A stretch of 64,000 nt of DNA from Salminus brasiliensis (Eukaryota; Chordata; Actinopteri; Characiformes; Bryconidae). This document shows, one piece after another, positions 22,201 to 34,705 of the stretch (positions are counted from its first letter, which is position 1; each line of letters starts with the position of its first letter). The DNA is taken from positions 32,421,925 to 32,485,924 of the forward strand of contig NC_132879.1 in NCBI RefSeq assembly GCF_030463535.1, read 5' to 3'. The notes under the pieces were generated by a model. It had not been told where the DNA came from and made no database searches. It was given only the letters and a program-made list of their open reading frames with translations. A program made the position numbers and the translations under genes.

Positions 22201-25200
22201 ATGTGCCAGATACAGTCTCCGCTGCCTCTCCCTTTCCTCTGTCCTATGCGCAAACATGATCACTCCTTGTTTCTGATTGGCTGGAATAAATCTGTGTTTC
22301 TCAATTCGAGCTATTTTGTTTGGTTCCCCTTTTCCAGAGCCAGACTGTTTTTCAGCGCACAAACAGACCAGAGAGCTAGCGAACCGTGAGGGGGCTGAAA
22401 TGTGAAAAAATGCATTGAATTAAAATCGCATACTGAGCCTTTAAGGCCTGACGCTCGGTCATAAACTCCTAGTACTCCAATGAGTACATGAATGCTATGA
22501 TGAGCTGGGATCTCCGCATTATCTCTCGGTGTAAAGCACAGGTTTTGTGATTGCAGTTGATAACAGAGCTGCAGTAATTCATAATCAGGCTCTGATTAGC
22601 CTGGCATGGTGTGCCAATTGCAGAGGTCGCCATCGTTTTGACTCCCGCTCCCACGCGCTCACTGCACTAATGTGATTTACTACGGCTTCCTGGCACTGAG
22701 GAAGAGAGAGCCGAGGCTTTGATGTGGACCAGACACGCACACACAAACGCAGACAGGCTAGCCTCGCTGCCAGAGTTTAGGAGAGCCCTGTGCAGCTTTC
22801 ATTTAGGGGAAAAGGGGAAATGAAGCTTTGTGCCAAGGGAGGGGACAGGACTGAGGGACTGCCAAATGACCTTTCCATCTGCACAACTCCGGTGGGAAAG
22901 GGAGCGAGACTGCAGTGAAAAGTGAGACTGCGCTTTGTTTTTATTTGACAGGATACAGGATAAATAGCCTAGCAGTGTTTCTGACACATGCTTGGAGGCC
23001 TGAGAAGTGTGCGTGAGTGCGCTAGTATGTGCAAAACCTGCACGTATTATTGAGCAAGTGAAGATGAGATCAACGAGCACCCAGTTCAGAGGCATCCTGT
23101 CATGACATGTCGTACTAGCCTGCTGAGGAATGACAAAAAGCAAGCCCATAAACCATACAGCGCATGTCTGATCTCCACGCTACATCTACAGTTTGCTTCA
23201 GTGCCAGACTTGTAGTCCAGATCTTGGTCGGGATTCAAAAATGTCTCTTTCCTTAGTTTGGGAGAAGTTAAGGCTGTCCAGTTGCAGAGTCCTAGTGTAA
23301 TGGAAACCTGTACCCTAACAGTTAAACAAGGGGCGTTGATGGGTACTCAGGTACTTGGTTAACCATATAAGTTGACAGTATTATAATGCTGAAATCGCTA
23401 ATTGGGTATTCAAAGGAAACAAAGTATACAGGCTGACCATGACAGTTAGCTATTTACGCAGGCCCCCTAGTGCCCTTTCCACTTGCAGAATGGAAATGAA
23501 CTAATTGGAATTTCCTTTTCCTGGTTGAAATTTGCTTATATGCTCCCTTGTATAGGAAAATAGATCAGCATGTAGAATCAGCATTTTTTATTGCTGTAGA
23601 AATAACCTATGAGGCATTCGTGCTGGTTGAATATGCTGTGTTTTTGTTTTTTGTTAACCATATGTGCCATAATCAGCCCTTACCGGCTATTACGTAACCT
23701 GTCAAAGTGTCTGCAGTAACATCAGTGAGTTGTCTTGTTAGTAACGGAGAAAAGGTAGACAAAACTGCCAGGCAAATGTGGGAGAGTATGGGCAGAGTTA
23801 ACAGGGCTGTAAGAAGTGGATTTTTCACATATTTGTATGTTATTAATTGGACAGACATAGACACTTAGAAATAACAAGGCCGATTAACTTGCCTTCATAT
23901 TTGTGGCTGCTCTAGCATGTCTGGCTCTCTGTTCTCTGGCACAGCTTGTAATTAGTTATAAATATAGTATAAGTAGTTATAGAGCACTTTACTCTTTACC
24001 TTAGCTCATGATGCCCAAGCAACATTGGTTCTGTGTAGCAGGGCTTCTCAAACCTTTTTTTTGCACCCCTTCTTTCCTGTGTGGGGTTGAGAAAAACATT
24101 GTGCGCAAATATGTAACATCATATTCATTTGATATGATATGATACTGTTCTCCAGTAATGTCTGGCTTTGGGCTTGTCGTGTCCAGACTCACTATTCTGA
24201 AAATTGTGCTCATTTAAGAAGGTTGTTTGTTTGTTTATTTTAGTCGTCAACTATAAGTCTTTTGGCTCTTGTCAAAGTTAGTATAGGTTCTGTGCATAAA
24301 TAAAGTCAGAGACCCCCTGGACCCCCTTTTTGGTGTTGTATGGAACCATTCAGCCAGTCAAAGAACTACTTAAATGGTTTACTATGTTGTACTGGTTCTA
24401 CATAGATAAACTGCCTTTGGGAAAGAATCCTTAAAGAGCCAAGAGTTTTAAGAGAGTGTAGTTAGGTTGAGAAACTATTGATCCTCATGATCATTAGCAT
24501 TGAAACTTTGTTTGTCCCAATGTTTGTTCATTAGCTCATCTGAAGGTGCAGCCTCTGGCAGTGTCCACACAAAAATCTGCCAGTGTGCTGCTAGATTTTG
24601 AGTGCTACTGTTTTTTAGCCTCTGTAAAAAACAGTCCAATTTCCTCAAAGGTTAGCCTACGTGTTCATTTTGGCCAAAGGCCAGTTTGGGATTTTTTTTT
24701 CATGCTTGCCTGAGTCTGCATTGAATAGTGAAGTAATCTCAGGTAGGCTTGGTTATGCGGTTTCTGCCGCTGGTTATCTATGCTGACACACTGTTATCTC
24801 TCCGAATGGACAGATGTCACTTGCAGAAAACCAGTAAATTTGGTTTGTTGTTGTCACTTTAAGCTTTAAACCTGTGAGGGAAGTCTGGCAAAGTGCCTAC
24901 AGGTAGCCCCCAGGTGTGAATTGACCGCAGATTACAGAACCGGAGGCTTAATGTGGGCCGCAATTTGTCCAGTCATGCATTAAATAACAAGTGTAAGCCT
25001 GAGTCCGACTCCCGGCTGGAGGAATCTGTGCTAAGCTTCAGTATGTGAGCGGTGAACAGGTAGACAGCAGCTGTGCTCTGTAATCATGCCCGTTCCTCTA
25101 CAGCTGAGCGAGGCTAGCTGGCTGTAATTGCATGGTGCTTGTAGTGCTGTTGTTTATGGCTGAGATCAGGGGACTTGCCGTTCTGCAGAAGGTATTGTGG

Positions 25201-25780
25201 TAATGATAAACAAGCGACGGACAGTGAAGCCCTGTTGGACTTTTTGCATTCTCAGACATTCTCCTTCCTTATTTACATGACTTTGACCTTCAGCAAGACC
25301 TTCAGCCTCTTCTGGAGTTTCCAATCGGAGCTACAAAAGTAATGCAATGGATGCCTAGACCCCCCACCCCCCCCCCCCCAAATGATCAGTGTGCACTAAA
25401 AACTGCCTCGCTGTGCACAGCTGTATTTGCTCACACATTAATCCCAGTGCAGGATTCCACTGTTTTTCCAGCTCACACCAAAGGGCCTGACATTCCTCGC
25501 AGTGTTTCTACAGCGCACTGCAGGCCTGTTAGACACATTAAACACACTGCTGACAGTTTACTGTCTCTCACTGCTGCTTCACTAGCCTGCTCTTATGCAC
25601 AGCGTGGAGGGGGAGAGTAGGGGCTCTGATTTACTTCATTCTTTCATTCGTCTGAGTAGAAAATCAGTTTCCGTGTGATTTAGATCACCTCACTCTGTTT
25701 AGTCTCTCCTCACACCAAGCCAAACCAAGAGCAGTGCATATTTATCCTTTATCCTCTCATTTTCCTTCCATTTCTTTCTC

Positions 25781-25815
<35 letters not shown>

Positions 25816-25948
25816 TCTCGCTCTATCCTGCTTCCTTTCTTCATTTTATTCTATCTTTCTTTTTCTTTTTTCCTTTGGGTTTTTCCTTTCACTTACTTGC
25901 TGCTTTTTCTTTCCTTTCTTTTCCACTTTCCATTTTTCTTCCTTCCTT

Positions 25949-25989
<41 letters not shown>

Positions 25990-26269
25990 CTTTCCTGCTT
26001 TCCTTCCTTCCTTTATTCCTTTTCTTTCTCTCAACCTCTTTCTTTATTGCTTTACTTTTTCATCATTCATTTCTTTCTCACTTTCCCTTTTTCCTGCTTT
26101 CCTTCCATTTCTTTCTCTACTTTTCTGTCTCTCTCTCTGCTCTCGCTCTATCCCGCTTCCTTTCTTCATTTTATTCTATCTTTCTTTTTCTTTTTTTTTG
26201 TCTTTGGGTTTTTCCTTTCACTTACTTGCTGCTTTTTCTTTCCTTCCTTTCTCACTTTCCCTTTCTTTC

Positions 26270-26312
<43 letters not shown>

Positions 26313-29300
26313 TGCTTTCCTTTTTCTCTCTCACTTTTTTGCTTTCTTTATTCCTTCCTTCCTTCTTTTCTCACTATCCTTTTCTTTTCTGGCTTCCTTA
26401 CTTCCCTTCTTCCTGTCTCTCTCTCCCTCTCCCTGTTTCTTACTTGCTTTACTTTTTCATCCTTCCTTTCTTCCATCTTTCCTTTCTTTCTCACTCTCCC
26501 TTTTTTCCTTCTATGCTTTCTCTGACTCCCCTTTCCCTTCTTTCCTTATATTTCACTACTCTTTCTTGCTTCCCTTCCTTCCATCCTAACTTTTTTGTAT
26601 TTTTTTTTTCTCACTCTCACTTTCTCCCTTTTATACGCTCCCTCATTCTTACCTTCTTTCCCTTCTTTCTTTCAGTTGTCTCTTGGGGTTCTTTTTTTAC
26701 TCTCTCGCAATCTCTCCTTAATTTCTTCATTTAGTTTCTCTGTGTTTCTGTCTCCCTCTCACTCTCTTTTCAATTCTGTCTTTCTGTCTTTTTTCTTCTT
26801 TGTTTTTTTTTCACTTTTCGTTTCCCCCCCTCTCCTTTCCCATTCTCACAGCTAATAAAGCTGCGCTGCTTGTCTGTGTTTTAAAAGCACTGGCATCGAC
26901 TCTCTTTGCACTCTCTGACCCCGGTGCTAATCGCAAGTGATGGGTCACTTGCTGTGGCAGGCATATTAATCAATCAAAGCCTTGCAAAGTAGAGCAGGCC
27001 CCTCAGGCTGCATCTAGGTCAGCTCTGTGATCTGTATGCAGCTTGTCAGGACTTATTTCACCATGCAGTGTCACTGTCCTAATGTTTTATAGGGCCATCA
27101 TGCAGACACACATCAGAAAGCCTGACTGTTTATCAGATATAATGAAAAAGACAAGTCAGAGAAACGGTCAGAGCTGGACCTCTGTCGCTATAGCGACTCC
27201 TGATTTACAGCTTTAACAAAGCCAGTGGTTTTAATGGTCTGTTTGGAGCGGTTGTGGAGGATCTAAAATTTTAACTGATTGTGGGCACTTCCTCAGATTG
27301 GTTTCGGACTGCCCATAGCCTGTTGGTTGTCTTCTGAGGACGGAGAAAAGGCACTCAGTCAGTGATCCAAACCTCTCCTCTAGAGCAAATGGGAAACATA
27401 CATCACAGATCCACACTGATCACAGACTCTATCCACTTAACAGTGTTTGCTCAGTCCAACAGCACAAGTTGCGCCACTTTCATTAACACTGTCTCTTCCT
27501 CTGGAAGGATTTATGAGCCACGCTCACAGAAAAGGCTTTTTCTATTAGACAAGCTTTTATTTTTTCCCCCCTCATTTTCTTAAACAGTGGTTTATTTTAA
27601 AAGATAATATCACTAAAAGATAATCTTCCCTTCATGGCCATGACTTATGAAATGCATTTTTTAGCAGCTCATGAACCAGCATGACAGGGACTGAATAAAC
27701 GGGGCTAAAATGATTTGCTTTCAGAGTACTTCAGCATGTGATGTTTCATTTATCTTTCTGAGTTCATAGACCTTCATCACAGTCACTGTGTCAGTACATC
27801 CGGCTCTGAATAGTAGCATTATCTAACTTCTGCCTGCTCCGCTTACAGACAGCGGACTGTATCAGAGTTTGATCTGCTAGGAATCAGAAAGCGAAACACC
27901 ACATCACATGTCAGAATGGACAGACCGAAGCCCATCACTTACTGAGCTTTGTTTTGGAGGGGAAAATGTCCTGCAGGTTTAACTCTTCCCACTCAGTCCA
28001 TCTAAACATCAGCAACATTAGCGCACGCCCTGAACACCACAACTAGCAAAGAGACACAACATCTTATTTCTGCATTACACTACTCACCAAGACACGCCGC
28101 TGAGGGAGGGAGGGGGGCTGTTTCTCATGGGTTTGAATGAATTACTGTTGGTCTTCGGATTAATGAGCACAGAAGTGTGAGAATGGCCTATTATGAACAC
28201 AACTAGACAAATGAGTGTTATGTCGCAATAACAACAAACTTGCTTCCGGGCAAATTACGCCATTACCACTGCTCTTATAGCCCACCCTTATAAATAACGA
28301 TGCTCCAAATGTTTTTTTGAGTGACACCATAAAATGTTCATCCAGTGAGAGACATTGAAAACTATAACCTAAAGGTTTCTAGCACTAGACGTTGAGCATA
28401 GCTGAGGTATATTTGATATTTGACAACTAGTGGAATAATCAGGATTAGTAACTAGTATCCAAAAAAACTTTACAGAGGAAAGCAACTTTCAGGGGAAATA
28501 AGTGTAAACAGTTATTATTTTGAGTAATTTTGGAGCATTTCTATTGGTCCATTTATCATGTATTTTTTACACAGGCTGCAGCAAATAATGTATTCCTTTA
28601 TTTCAGTGAAACTTCAGTGAATTTCAGTACTAAACCTAAAAGCTACGTGGTAATTGTAGGAATATGCAGACCAAGTCACAGTATGTAAGCTACAGAATGT
28701 TTCTCTAAAATCCAACATCCTTGATCACAAGGAACAGTTAATTAAAAAGGGCAATAAATTAAGAAGGAAAAAACCTTCTTAACTGTCAGTGGAAGTCAAA
28801 GTAAACAGATTTTATTCCAATTCGTTTTGGAGCATTTCTATTTGTGCATTTATCATGAAACTTTGACATATAAACACCTTGCGGGTTCACATGATCAAAA
28901 ATGGAGACACAAGGGTTTTCTGTGACAGTGTACAACTTTCCCGGTGGTGTATTTATACGTGCTTTCTGATTTAAAGTGCTGGTAGCTTTGACCATAGATT
29001 TGTGTTCTTGAGTGTTGTATCTTGCTACTCAGCTCGAACAGTGACTACAAATGTCTTGTGTAATAGTTCCACACCTTTTTTTACACTGCTTATCTGCTGC
29101 CGCTGCTACTCAAACTGTTTGAACACGTGCGCGCTGACTGGTGCAAGTGAAGGGAACAAAGCACTTTTTAAGCACTGTGTTTTCCTTAGCAATCGAATGA
29201 TAAGTTCAGTTTTGGATTTTGACACGTCATTGAGTGTCTTTTCGATATTTTACATCTTTTACATTTTTGGACTTTTTTCTATTTCAGCCAAAAAAACTAA

Positions 29301-31083
29301 AGTACCAGTAAAATTGGCTCAGTAATTTGGAGGCCATTGGATTGATGCTTCTCTAGATTAAACTGCATAAAGTATATTATTATTATATTATATGAATCAA
29401 GCAATCCCACAATGTGCACACCACTCTTCTTAAAACATCACTTTAAAGCAACATGGAGAATTTCTGCCTTAAAATCATTTTTTTTATTTATCATGTTTAT
29501 GCTTCACTGACTTGTAATGGCTCCAACGTCTCAGCACGCTGTTGGCTGCACTATTTAACTTTTGTGAAGTAAGCGGGACGTCTTAAAAATCATGAATTCC
29601 ATTTCCTGACTATAGAGGGAGACCAGGAGCAAGAAATACCTATTCTCGCATAATGCTGCTTTAATTAATAAGCTTAAAGCGATAGTTTGTAAGTTTTGGG
29701 GATTTAAGTATTTAGAGACAGAGGTAAGACGCGAGTCTGTGAGTAGCAGCGCCATCTATCGTGTAGTGTGCAGTGCTCGTAATGACCAATATATCAATGA
29801 CGAGGCCTTCATTCACACAGAGCAGACTATAAAAATGGCAATGATATTGCCAGCAAATAATCCAGTTGGTTGATTGCTATGATCGAATTTGATCTTTCTG
29901 CCGTTTTGATTGGCTGTTATGACATAAGATGAGATGGTGGTATCTGCTGTGGTCATGTTTCAGGAGGCTTTATGTTATGCAACACGATGAACACTTAAGT
30001 TTCATCCAAGTTTCACTATATAAGGCCTAGAAAGGTAGGTGGAAGGTGGACCAGGTGTTAGTCTACAGTCACGCTGTTCTTCAAAGAAGAAAGAAGAGGG
30101 ATTTCTTAAGCAGCTTGAGATGGCGAAGCGATGTGTGGAATGTTAACCCTAGCTCAGCCAGTCATAATGAAACCAGCGTGCCCTGAACAAAAGGGGAGGA
30201 AGCACTGTGTGCAGTGATTGGTGTAGGCCAGTTATCTGTGAGCTTTGCCTTACCTTACAGATATGCTTGAGGTATGCTTGTTATCAAACGTGTCACCAAT
30301 GATGCTTTCCCAGACCTTTATGCTGTGGTACAACAGATAAGCATGTGGGACTGCAGTGTGTCACTATATAGAGAGCATGACTGTTGAAGGATGCACTGGG
30401 ATCCAACAGTTTTAACAGTGTTTGGATTGGTAAGCATGTATTGTTAGACATGCCCCAATCCATTGTATTTGCCCCCTGATCCAATCCAAGTACCTTAAAA
30501 TTTTACAGATTTGACTCCGATTACACAGTTTAACGTAGTGCTTGCAAGCATTTTTTTCTTGCCTGCTTCTTCAGAAGTACATAGTGAGTTACATAGTGTT
30601 AGCAGCCCGAAGTAGCAAGAATAGAGACGCCATTCTCCCTGTTGCAGTCAGTGGAGCATCAACATGACTCTAAAGCTGTATTTTAAGGTACAAATTGTAT
30701 GTAACGTTGCTTTAAGCATCCAAATAAGTTGTCATCTGCTTTAGTAAAAACCCTTTTTTTTAAAAGAACCTTTCTGTTAAAGAGTACAGCAAATAACTGC
30801 AGCAATGGCATGTAGTAACGTTATTATCACCCAGCAGCAGAAACAGCAACGGACACAGCAGAAACCGAAAGCTTGTTTCTGTGTTCCTAAAGTGTTAAAG
30901 CTTGGGAATGGAACCAAGGATGGACCCTGCCCAGCAAGCCATACAAAACTCATTTATAGACTTGAGTTTGGTTTGTGGGCTTGGCTCTCAGCTGGACTTG
31001 CATTGTGGCTTCTGCCAATTAGATTATAGAACAATAGGGTGCAACTTGGAAGTCGCACTGCGACCTCTGCTATCAGAGAGAGA

Positions 31084-31133
<50 letters not shown>

Positions 31134-31524
31134 TAGAGGGACAAGGCGAGACATGGAGAGCTGTACTCTGCTGTGCTTGGTACTGCCTGTTGTCCTGTCC
31201 CTCTGCACCCTGCTGTAGTGTCAGAGGAGGGCTCAGCTGAGAGGCTCATTCTGCTAATCCACATTAGCTTCAGTGAAACCGCTCCTGTTGTGACCCAGAA
31301 CCGGTCTGAAATGAGCACCAGAACGACAGCCATTAAGATATTGGATATCTCTACAGTTTCAGCAGCTTCTTTTCATGCCTGTTATGCAGTGTGATTTTGG
31401 GTGTGTTTTCTGTGTTTAGGGGTTAAATGTGGACTTCATGAGCTGATGATCCAGATTCAACTGCCTGGGGGAAAAGGCCTCTTCAATCTGGGACACACAG
31501 ACACACACATACAGCAGTGCTATT

Positions 31525-31566
<42 letters not shown>

Positions 31567-31863
31567 ACAAATGCAGATTTCAGAACCTAACTTCCTGTTT
31601 CAGATTAGAGAGGGAACAGGCCACAGCGTAAAACGCAGAGCAGGAGCTGGAAATAATCGCTCTCTCGCTCACTCGTTCGCGTACTCACTCGCTCATGTCT
31701 ATCTCTCTTCCTCTGTCTTTCTCTTATATCTCTCTCTCCCACACACACGCACACACTCTCTCGGCCATGTATCCCTTAACCTTCCTCTCTATATGTTTTT
31801 TTTATTTATCAATAAAACATAATCAATAATTAGTCCAAATCCACAGATAGACAATAACCTAAT

Positions 31864-31899
<36 letters not shown>

Positions 31900-34705
31900 T
31901 CTCTCTCTGATGTATGGCCACAAGATGTATGGCTGTTGAGCCAGTTTCCAGGCCAGTGGACATTGCTGTAGCCCCTCTGACCCGAGGGCAGTTTTGGTTT
32001 ATTTAGAGCTGGCTCTGTCTTCTGTCATCTACCAAGACAGACACACTGCCTACAGCCTCCTGAAGTTCTGCACATCCGGTTAGACGAGCCACTGTGTGGC
32101 CGTGCCGTTTCTCTCCAGCTCCTCTGATCTCATAAGACTTACTCAAAGCAGGACATTGTGTGCCATGCTGCCCCTCCCCTACTGCACGAAACGTGTTTGT
32201 CTTCCATTCTCTGGTGATGCATGAACACATCATGTGGAAAACAGAGGGAATCAATTGAGGCCACAGCTACACACCAAGACAGAATACACAGCGGCTTGCA
32301 AACAGCCTGTTTGCTTACTCACGACTGCGTCACAAGACCAGCTGAGCTGTGTGGTCATGCTAGGGCTGGTTCCTGACAGTTTAGGTGGGGTTTCGACCAA
32401 CTAGATCATGATGAGAGATGCGCATCACGGGCCAGTGTATTACGGTTCATCGAAGGATTTCCTTAGCCTGTGATATTTACTGGCCTTTCATAGCCGTCTA
32501 TAGGAATTCAGTACTGTGAACTGTAGCAGTGGCTGGAATAATTACCTATTGTCGGAAGGTTTTAGTGTTCATTGTTGTGGTGTTGGCACAGTTCTGCTTA
32601 TCAGAGTTGGAGAACAATGAAATCGGTGAACATAATATGTAATGCAGTGGTTCTAGAGTTAAAACTGGGAAATACAGGCTTTAAAAAAGGAACAGCCTTT
32701 GTCTTCTGATCAAGATTAGTTCTGCGTCAGTGAGGAGGAAGTGGGTGGGCTTCAATTTGCTATCTGCTCTTGTACCACCTTGCCTGAGCAAGTATGGTCC
32801 TGTTTCACGCCACAGCACATATCCTACCGAAAGAGGAAACCACTTAAACCTGGTGGGAATATTTTCTACAGCCACCATTGGCTTGCCTACACACCTTGAA
32901 GGCCTTCCTCTCGTGCATTGTTAAAATATTTATTTACTTTTATTTATTTAATACCTTAATATTATTTATTTATGGCCGCCCTCTGCCAGCTTTACCTTGC
33001 TGTATCCCTGACAATTCAGAAACACCAAGGAGAACAGGCAGCAGCCCATTTATCAAAGGGTAAATGCCACTGCTGCAGGGTTATCAAGTACATCCAAAAT
33101 CCCCAGCCCGAAGTTTGCCTAAAACCTGTTCACTAGAAGCTTAACCACAGCTGAAACTTGAATATATTTGTGGTTATTTCACTTTATATAAAACATTTTC
33201 ATATAAAATACTCTCTCTAAGGAACAATTAACAAGGAGTCCAAAGGCCGCACCCAGTGACTCTCAAACTCGCCCAAATTGGCAGGGAAAGCGAGAACCTG
33301 GCAATAATACACCTCAACAAACATTTCAAAGAGGATGTATTGCCTTTCATTCACGGTACTTCATCATTCATCATTCATTGTTATTTGCTGGATTTATATA
33401 GAACATGAAAATGCTATGTGAAATGGGCTGTAATATTTTGTACAGGTTAAGCAGCTACAGTAAATGTGCGTTACAGTGTACATAAATGTGTTCTCTGTAG
33501 AGGAACTGCTCGCTTCTTTACACAAATCAAGAGTATATGTGTATATAGACTCACATGCTCACATGAAACAATACGATTTTAAGAATTTAAGGATGAAATA
33601 TATAAAATAGAAAGATATAGCAAAGATTTTGAGTAAGACATAAATAGGCTAAAGAAATAGATCCAGAGGTAATAATATAACTGCACATCTCTAAGAATGG
33701 AATATCAATAGATACACTAAATTGCACAGTATAGAAAGGACGAATTGAACAATAGTGTGCAATGTAGAGATGGGCATTGTTGGGTGTGCGAAGTGCAAAA
33801 TGTGCAAAAGTGAATGTGTAACGTAATGCTTGGCAACCGAGCAACGGTAATGTCATAATTTGAGCATTTGAGCATTACATTTTTTTTTCCATGGAAAACC
33901 CATAATGAATTTACAAAAATGGAAATGGGTTTAAATTAGGGTTAGGAATGGGGATAGCACTGACTGTAAAATTGCTCTATGTACCATTTCTTTACACTTG
34001 TGTGTAAAGGTTTTACACAGTGTTTGAGTTGACAGTTTATTTGTATCTCACTCGTTGCTCCTTGAATCGTGCAAAGAAAGTCTGTTGAGAAATTCTGATC
34101 TTTCAGTAGATCTTGCATTTGTACTTGTAAGAAAAAGAGGACACATTTAGTTATGATTCGATTGGGTGGAAAGGCACTGGTCAACTTACAGTCTTGGTTT
34201 GTGGAAAGCAAAAGCACGCTTTGTAGTTTTGCCATGCACTTGTCATTTGCCGTTGTTTTGACATCAGCACCTCCATAAAGTCATCAAAAGTGCAGATCTG
34301 GATCTGTTTATAGAGACTGTTGAATTAGGTCTTCGATATTTATTTATTAGTTTGTTTGTTTGTTTAAGCAAAATGTCAGTATTGAATCCTGACATCTAAG
34401 GGTTAAAAATTATGCCTGCCTGACCATACTCTCTCTCTCTCTCCACTGCAGGCGCTTTTGCGAAGGTGAAGGAGTCTCAGCGTATGAGTGACGAGGGCAA
34501 GATGGATCAGGACGAGGCGGACGGCATCCGGAAGCGCTGCAGGACAGTGGGCTTCGCCCTGCAGGCAGAGATGAACCACTTCCACTGCCGCAGGGAGGTG
34601 GACTTTAAAGAGATGATGCAGGCCTACCTCCGCCAGCAGATCGCCTTCTACCAGCGCGTGGGCCAGCAGCTGGAGAGGACCCTCCACATGTACGACAACC
34701 TCTAG
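13208..34705 (+). CDS. snx33: sorting nexin 33 (SH3-PX-BAR), complete, two coding exons
   Basis: Exon 1 is 13208-14609 and exon 2 is 34452-34705, joined in phase 1 (AAA-G/GTAATA ... CTGCAG/GC-GCT), giving 551 residues; human SNX33 is about 574. SNX9-family proteins bind phosphoinositides and dynamin/WASP and bend membranes in endocytosis. Domains: SH3 at 1-61 (ALYTF, Trp38, LFPASYV at 50-56); acidic linker with D92-D97 and WDDWDD; PX at about 208-313 with RRYKHF at 242-247 and PHLP at 264-267; BAR with yoke at about 330-551, ending YDNL. SNX33 rather than SNX9 or SNX18 is indicated by ENKEEISIQ, GRNLNRFS and by the neighbours snupn and cspg4. The linker after SH3 is shorter than in human. The ATG begins the canonical N-terminus with A at -3. 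Reading on through the donor would add 22 codons and stop at 14677. Confidence 0.97.
16510..17100. mobile_element. Non-autonomous Tc1-type element, internally deleted, with nested insertion
   Basis: Ends read ACACTGATCAGCCATAACATTAA at left and its diverged reverse complement (TTAATGTTATGG...GGTGT) at right. Interior matches the edges of a common fish Tc1 family: a CACTGACAGGTGAAGTGAATAA start block, a CTACCAAAAGTGG block (near 16722) and the ACACAATATTAGGCAGGTGG end block. Almost all of the transposase is gone. A SINE/LINE 3' piece is nested at 16810-16975. Confidence 0.85.
16810..16975 (-). mobile_element. SINE-like or LINE 3' end fragment nested in Tc1 element
   Basis: On the minus strand the piece ends TTGTAAGTCGCTCTGGATAA...GCTAAATGCCATAAATGTAAATG. 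The same tail in weaker form ends the L2-like LINE piece at 42230-42290, which suggests a SINE using the LINE's 3' tail, or the LINE end itself. Confidence 0.6.
20300..21450 (+). mobile_element. Degraded Tc1/mariner-type element
   Basis: Plus-strand text preserves transposase landmarks with many stops and small indels: a CTCGCTCACCTCAGATAATG block (20598 on), a GTCAAACATGGTGGTGGTAG block (20850 on), CCTGACTTGAACTCCAGTGAG (a decayed PDLNP-IE site near 21104), and an AGGCCAAATACTTTTTCCAC end near 21428. Frames are broken throughout; not a gene. Ends are approximate. Confidence 0.8.
21759..22440. mobile_element. TTAA-flanked miniature transposon, 682 bp (Kolobok/piggyBac-like target)
   Basis: Both ends abut TTAA (21755-21758 and 22441-22444). 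The termini AGGTGCTGTATATGATT and the reverse complement of the right end, AGGCTCAGTATGCGATT, agree at 12 of 17 positions. TTAA duplication is characteristic of Kolobok and piggyBac elements. No transposase is encoded; open frames inside are short and unrelated to known proteins. Confidence 0.65.
25734..26860 (+). repeat. 1.1 kb polypyrimidine tract with internal tandem duplication
   Basis: The plus strand is nearly all C and T with very few purines. Blocks of CT, CCTT and CTTT alternate. A block starting GCTCTCGCTCTATCC at 25814 recurs at 26139, and the neighbouring CTTCCATTTCTTTCTCTAC also recurs, so about 325 bp was duplicated. Open frames here, up to 263 codons, are Ser/Leu/Phe runs and not genes. 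Confidence 0.95.
28440..28985. repeat. Pair of related dispersed-repeat fragments
   Basis: TTTTGGAGCATTTCTATT followed by GTCCATTTATCATG or GTGCATTTATCATG occurs at about 28530 and again at about 28826. The second copy continues with ACATATAAACACCTTGCGGG, typical of a fish interspersed repeat. Class not assigned. Confidence 0.5.
31085..31132. repeat. (GT)n microsatellite
   Basis: About 24 uninterrupted GT units; one of three dinucleotide arrays within 850 bp. Confidence 0.95.
31532..31562. repeat. (AC)n microsatellite
   Basis: About 15 AC units preceded by a CTCT run. Confidence 0.95.
31866..31897. repeat. (AC)n microsatellite
   Basis: Sixteen uninterrupted CA/AC units followed by a CT run. 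Confidence 0.95.
34452..34705 (+). CDS. snx33: snx33 last coding exon
   Basis: It begins after TCTCTCCACTGCAG and encodes GAFAKVKESQRMSDEGK through VGQQLERTLHMYDNL then TAG: the end of the BAR helix bundle. No in-frame start is needed; this exon belongs to the gene whose first coding exon lies 19.8 kb upstream. Confidence 0.96.

Larger units (their letters stand above)
14610..34451 (+). other. snx33: snx33 intron, 19.8 kb
   Basis: GT at 14610, AG at 34450-34451. No exon is recognisable inside on either strand. Contents are listed separately: a nested Tc1/SINE insertion, a degraded Tc1, a TTAA-flanked miniature element, the polypyrimidine tract, three CA/GT arrays near 31.1-31.9 kb and a fish repeat fragment near 28.5-29.0 kb. 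Between these (14.7-16.5, 17.1-20.3, 22.5-25.7, 26.9-31.0 and 31.9-34.4 kb) I see only AT-rich unique-looking sequence. Confidence 0.85.

Noticed and set aside
25734-26734. Long frames up to 263 codons rich in Ser, Leu and Phe
   Set aside because: They arise because a polypyrimidine strand has almost no stop codons; inside the snx33 intron and present in several frames.
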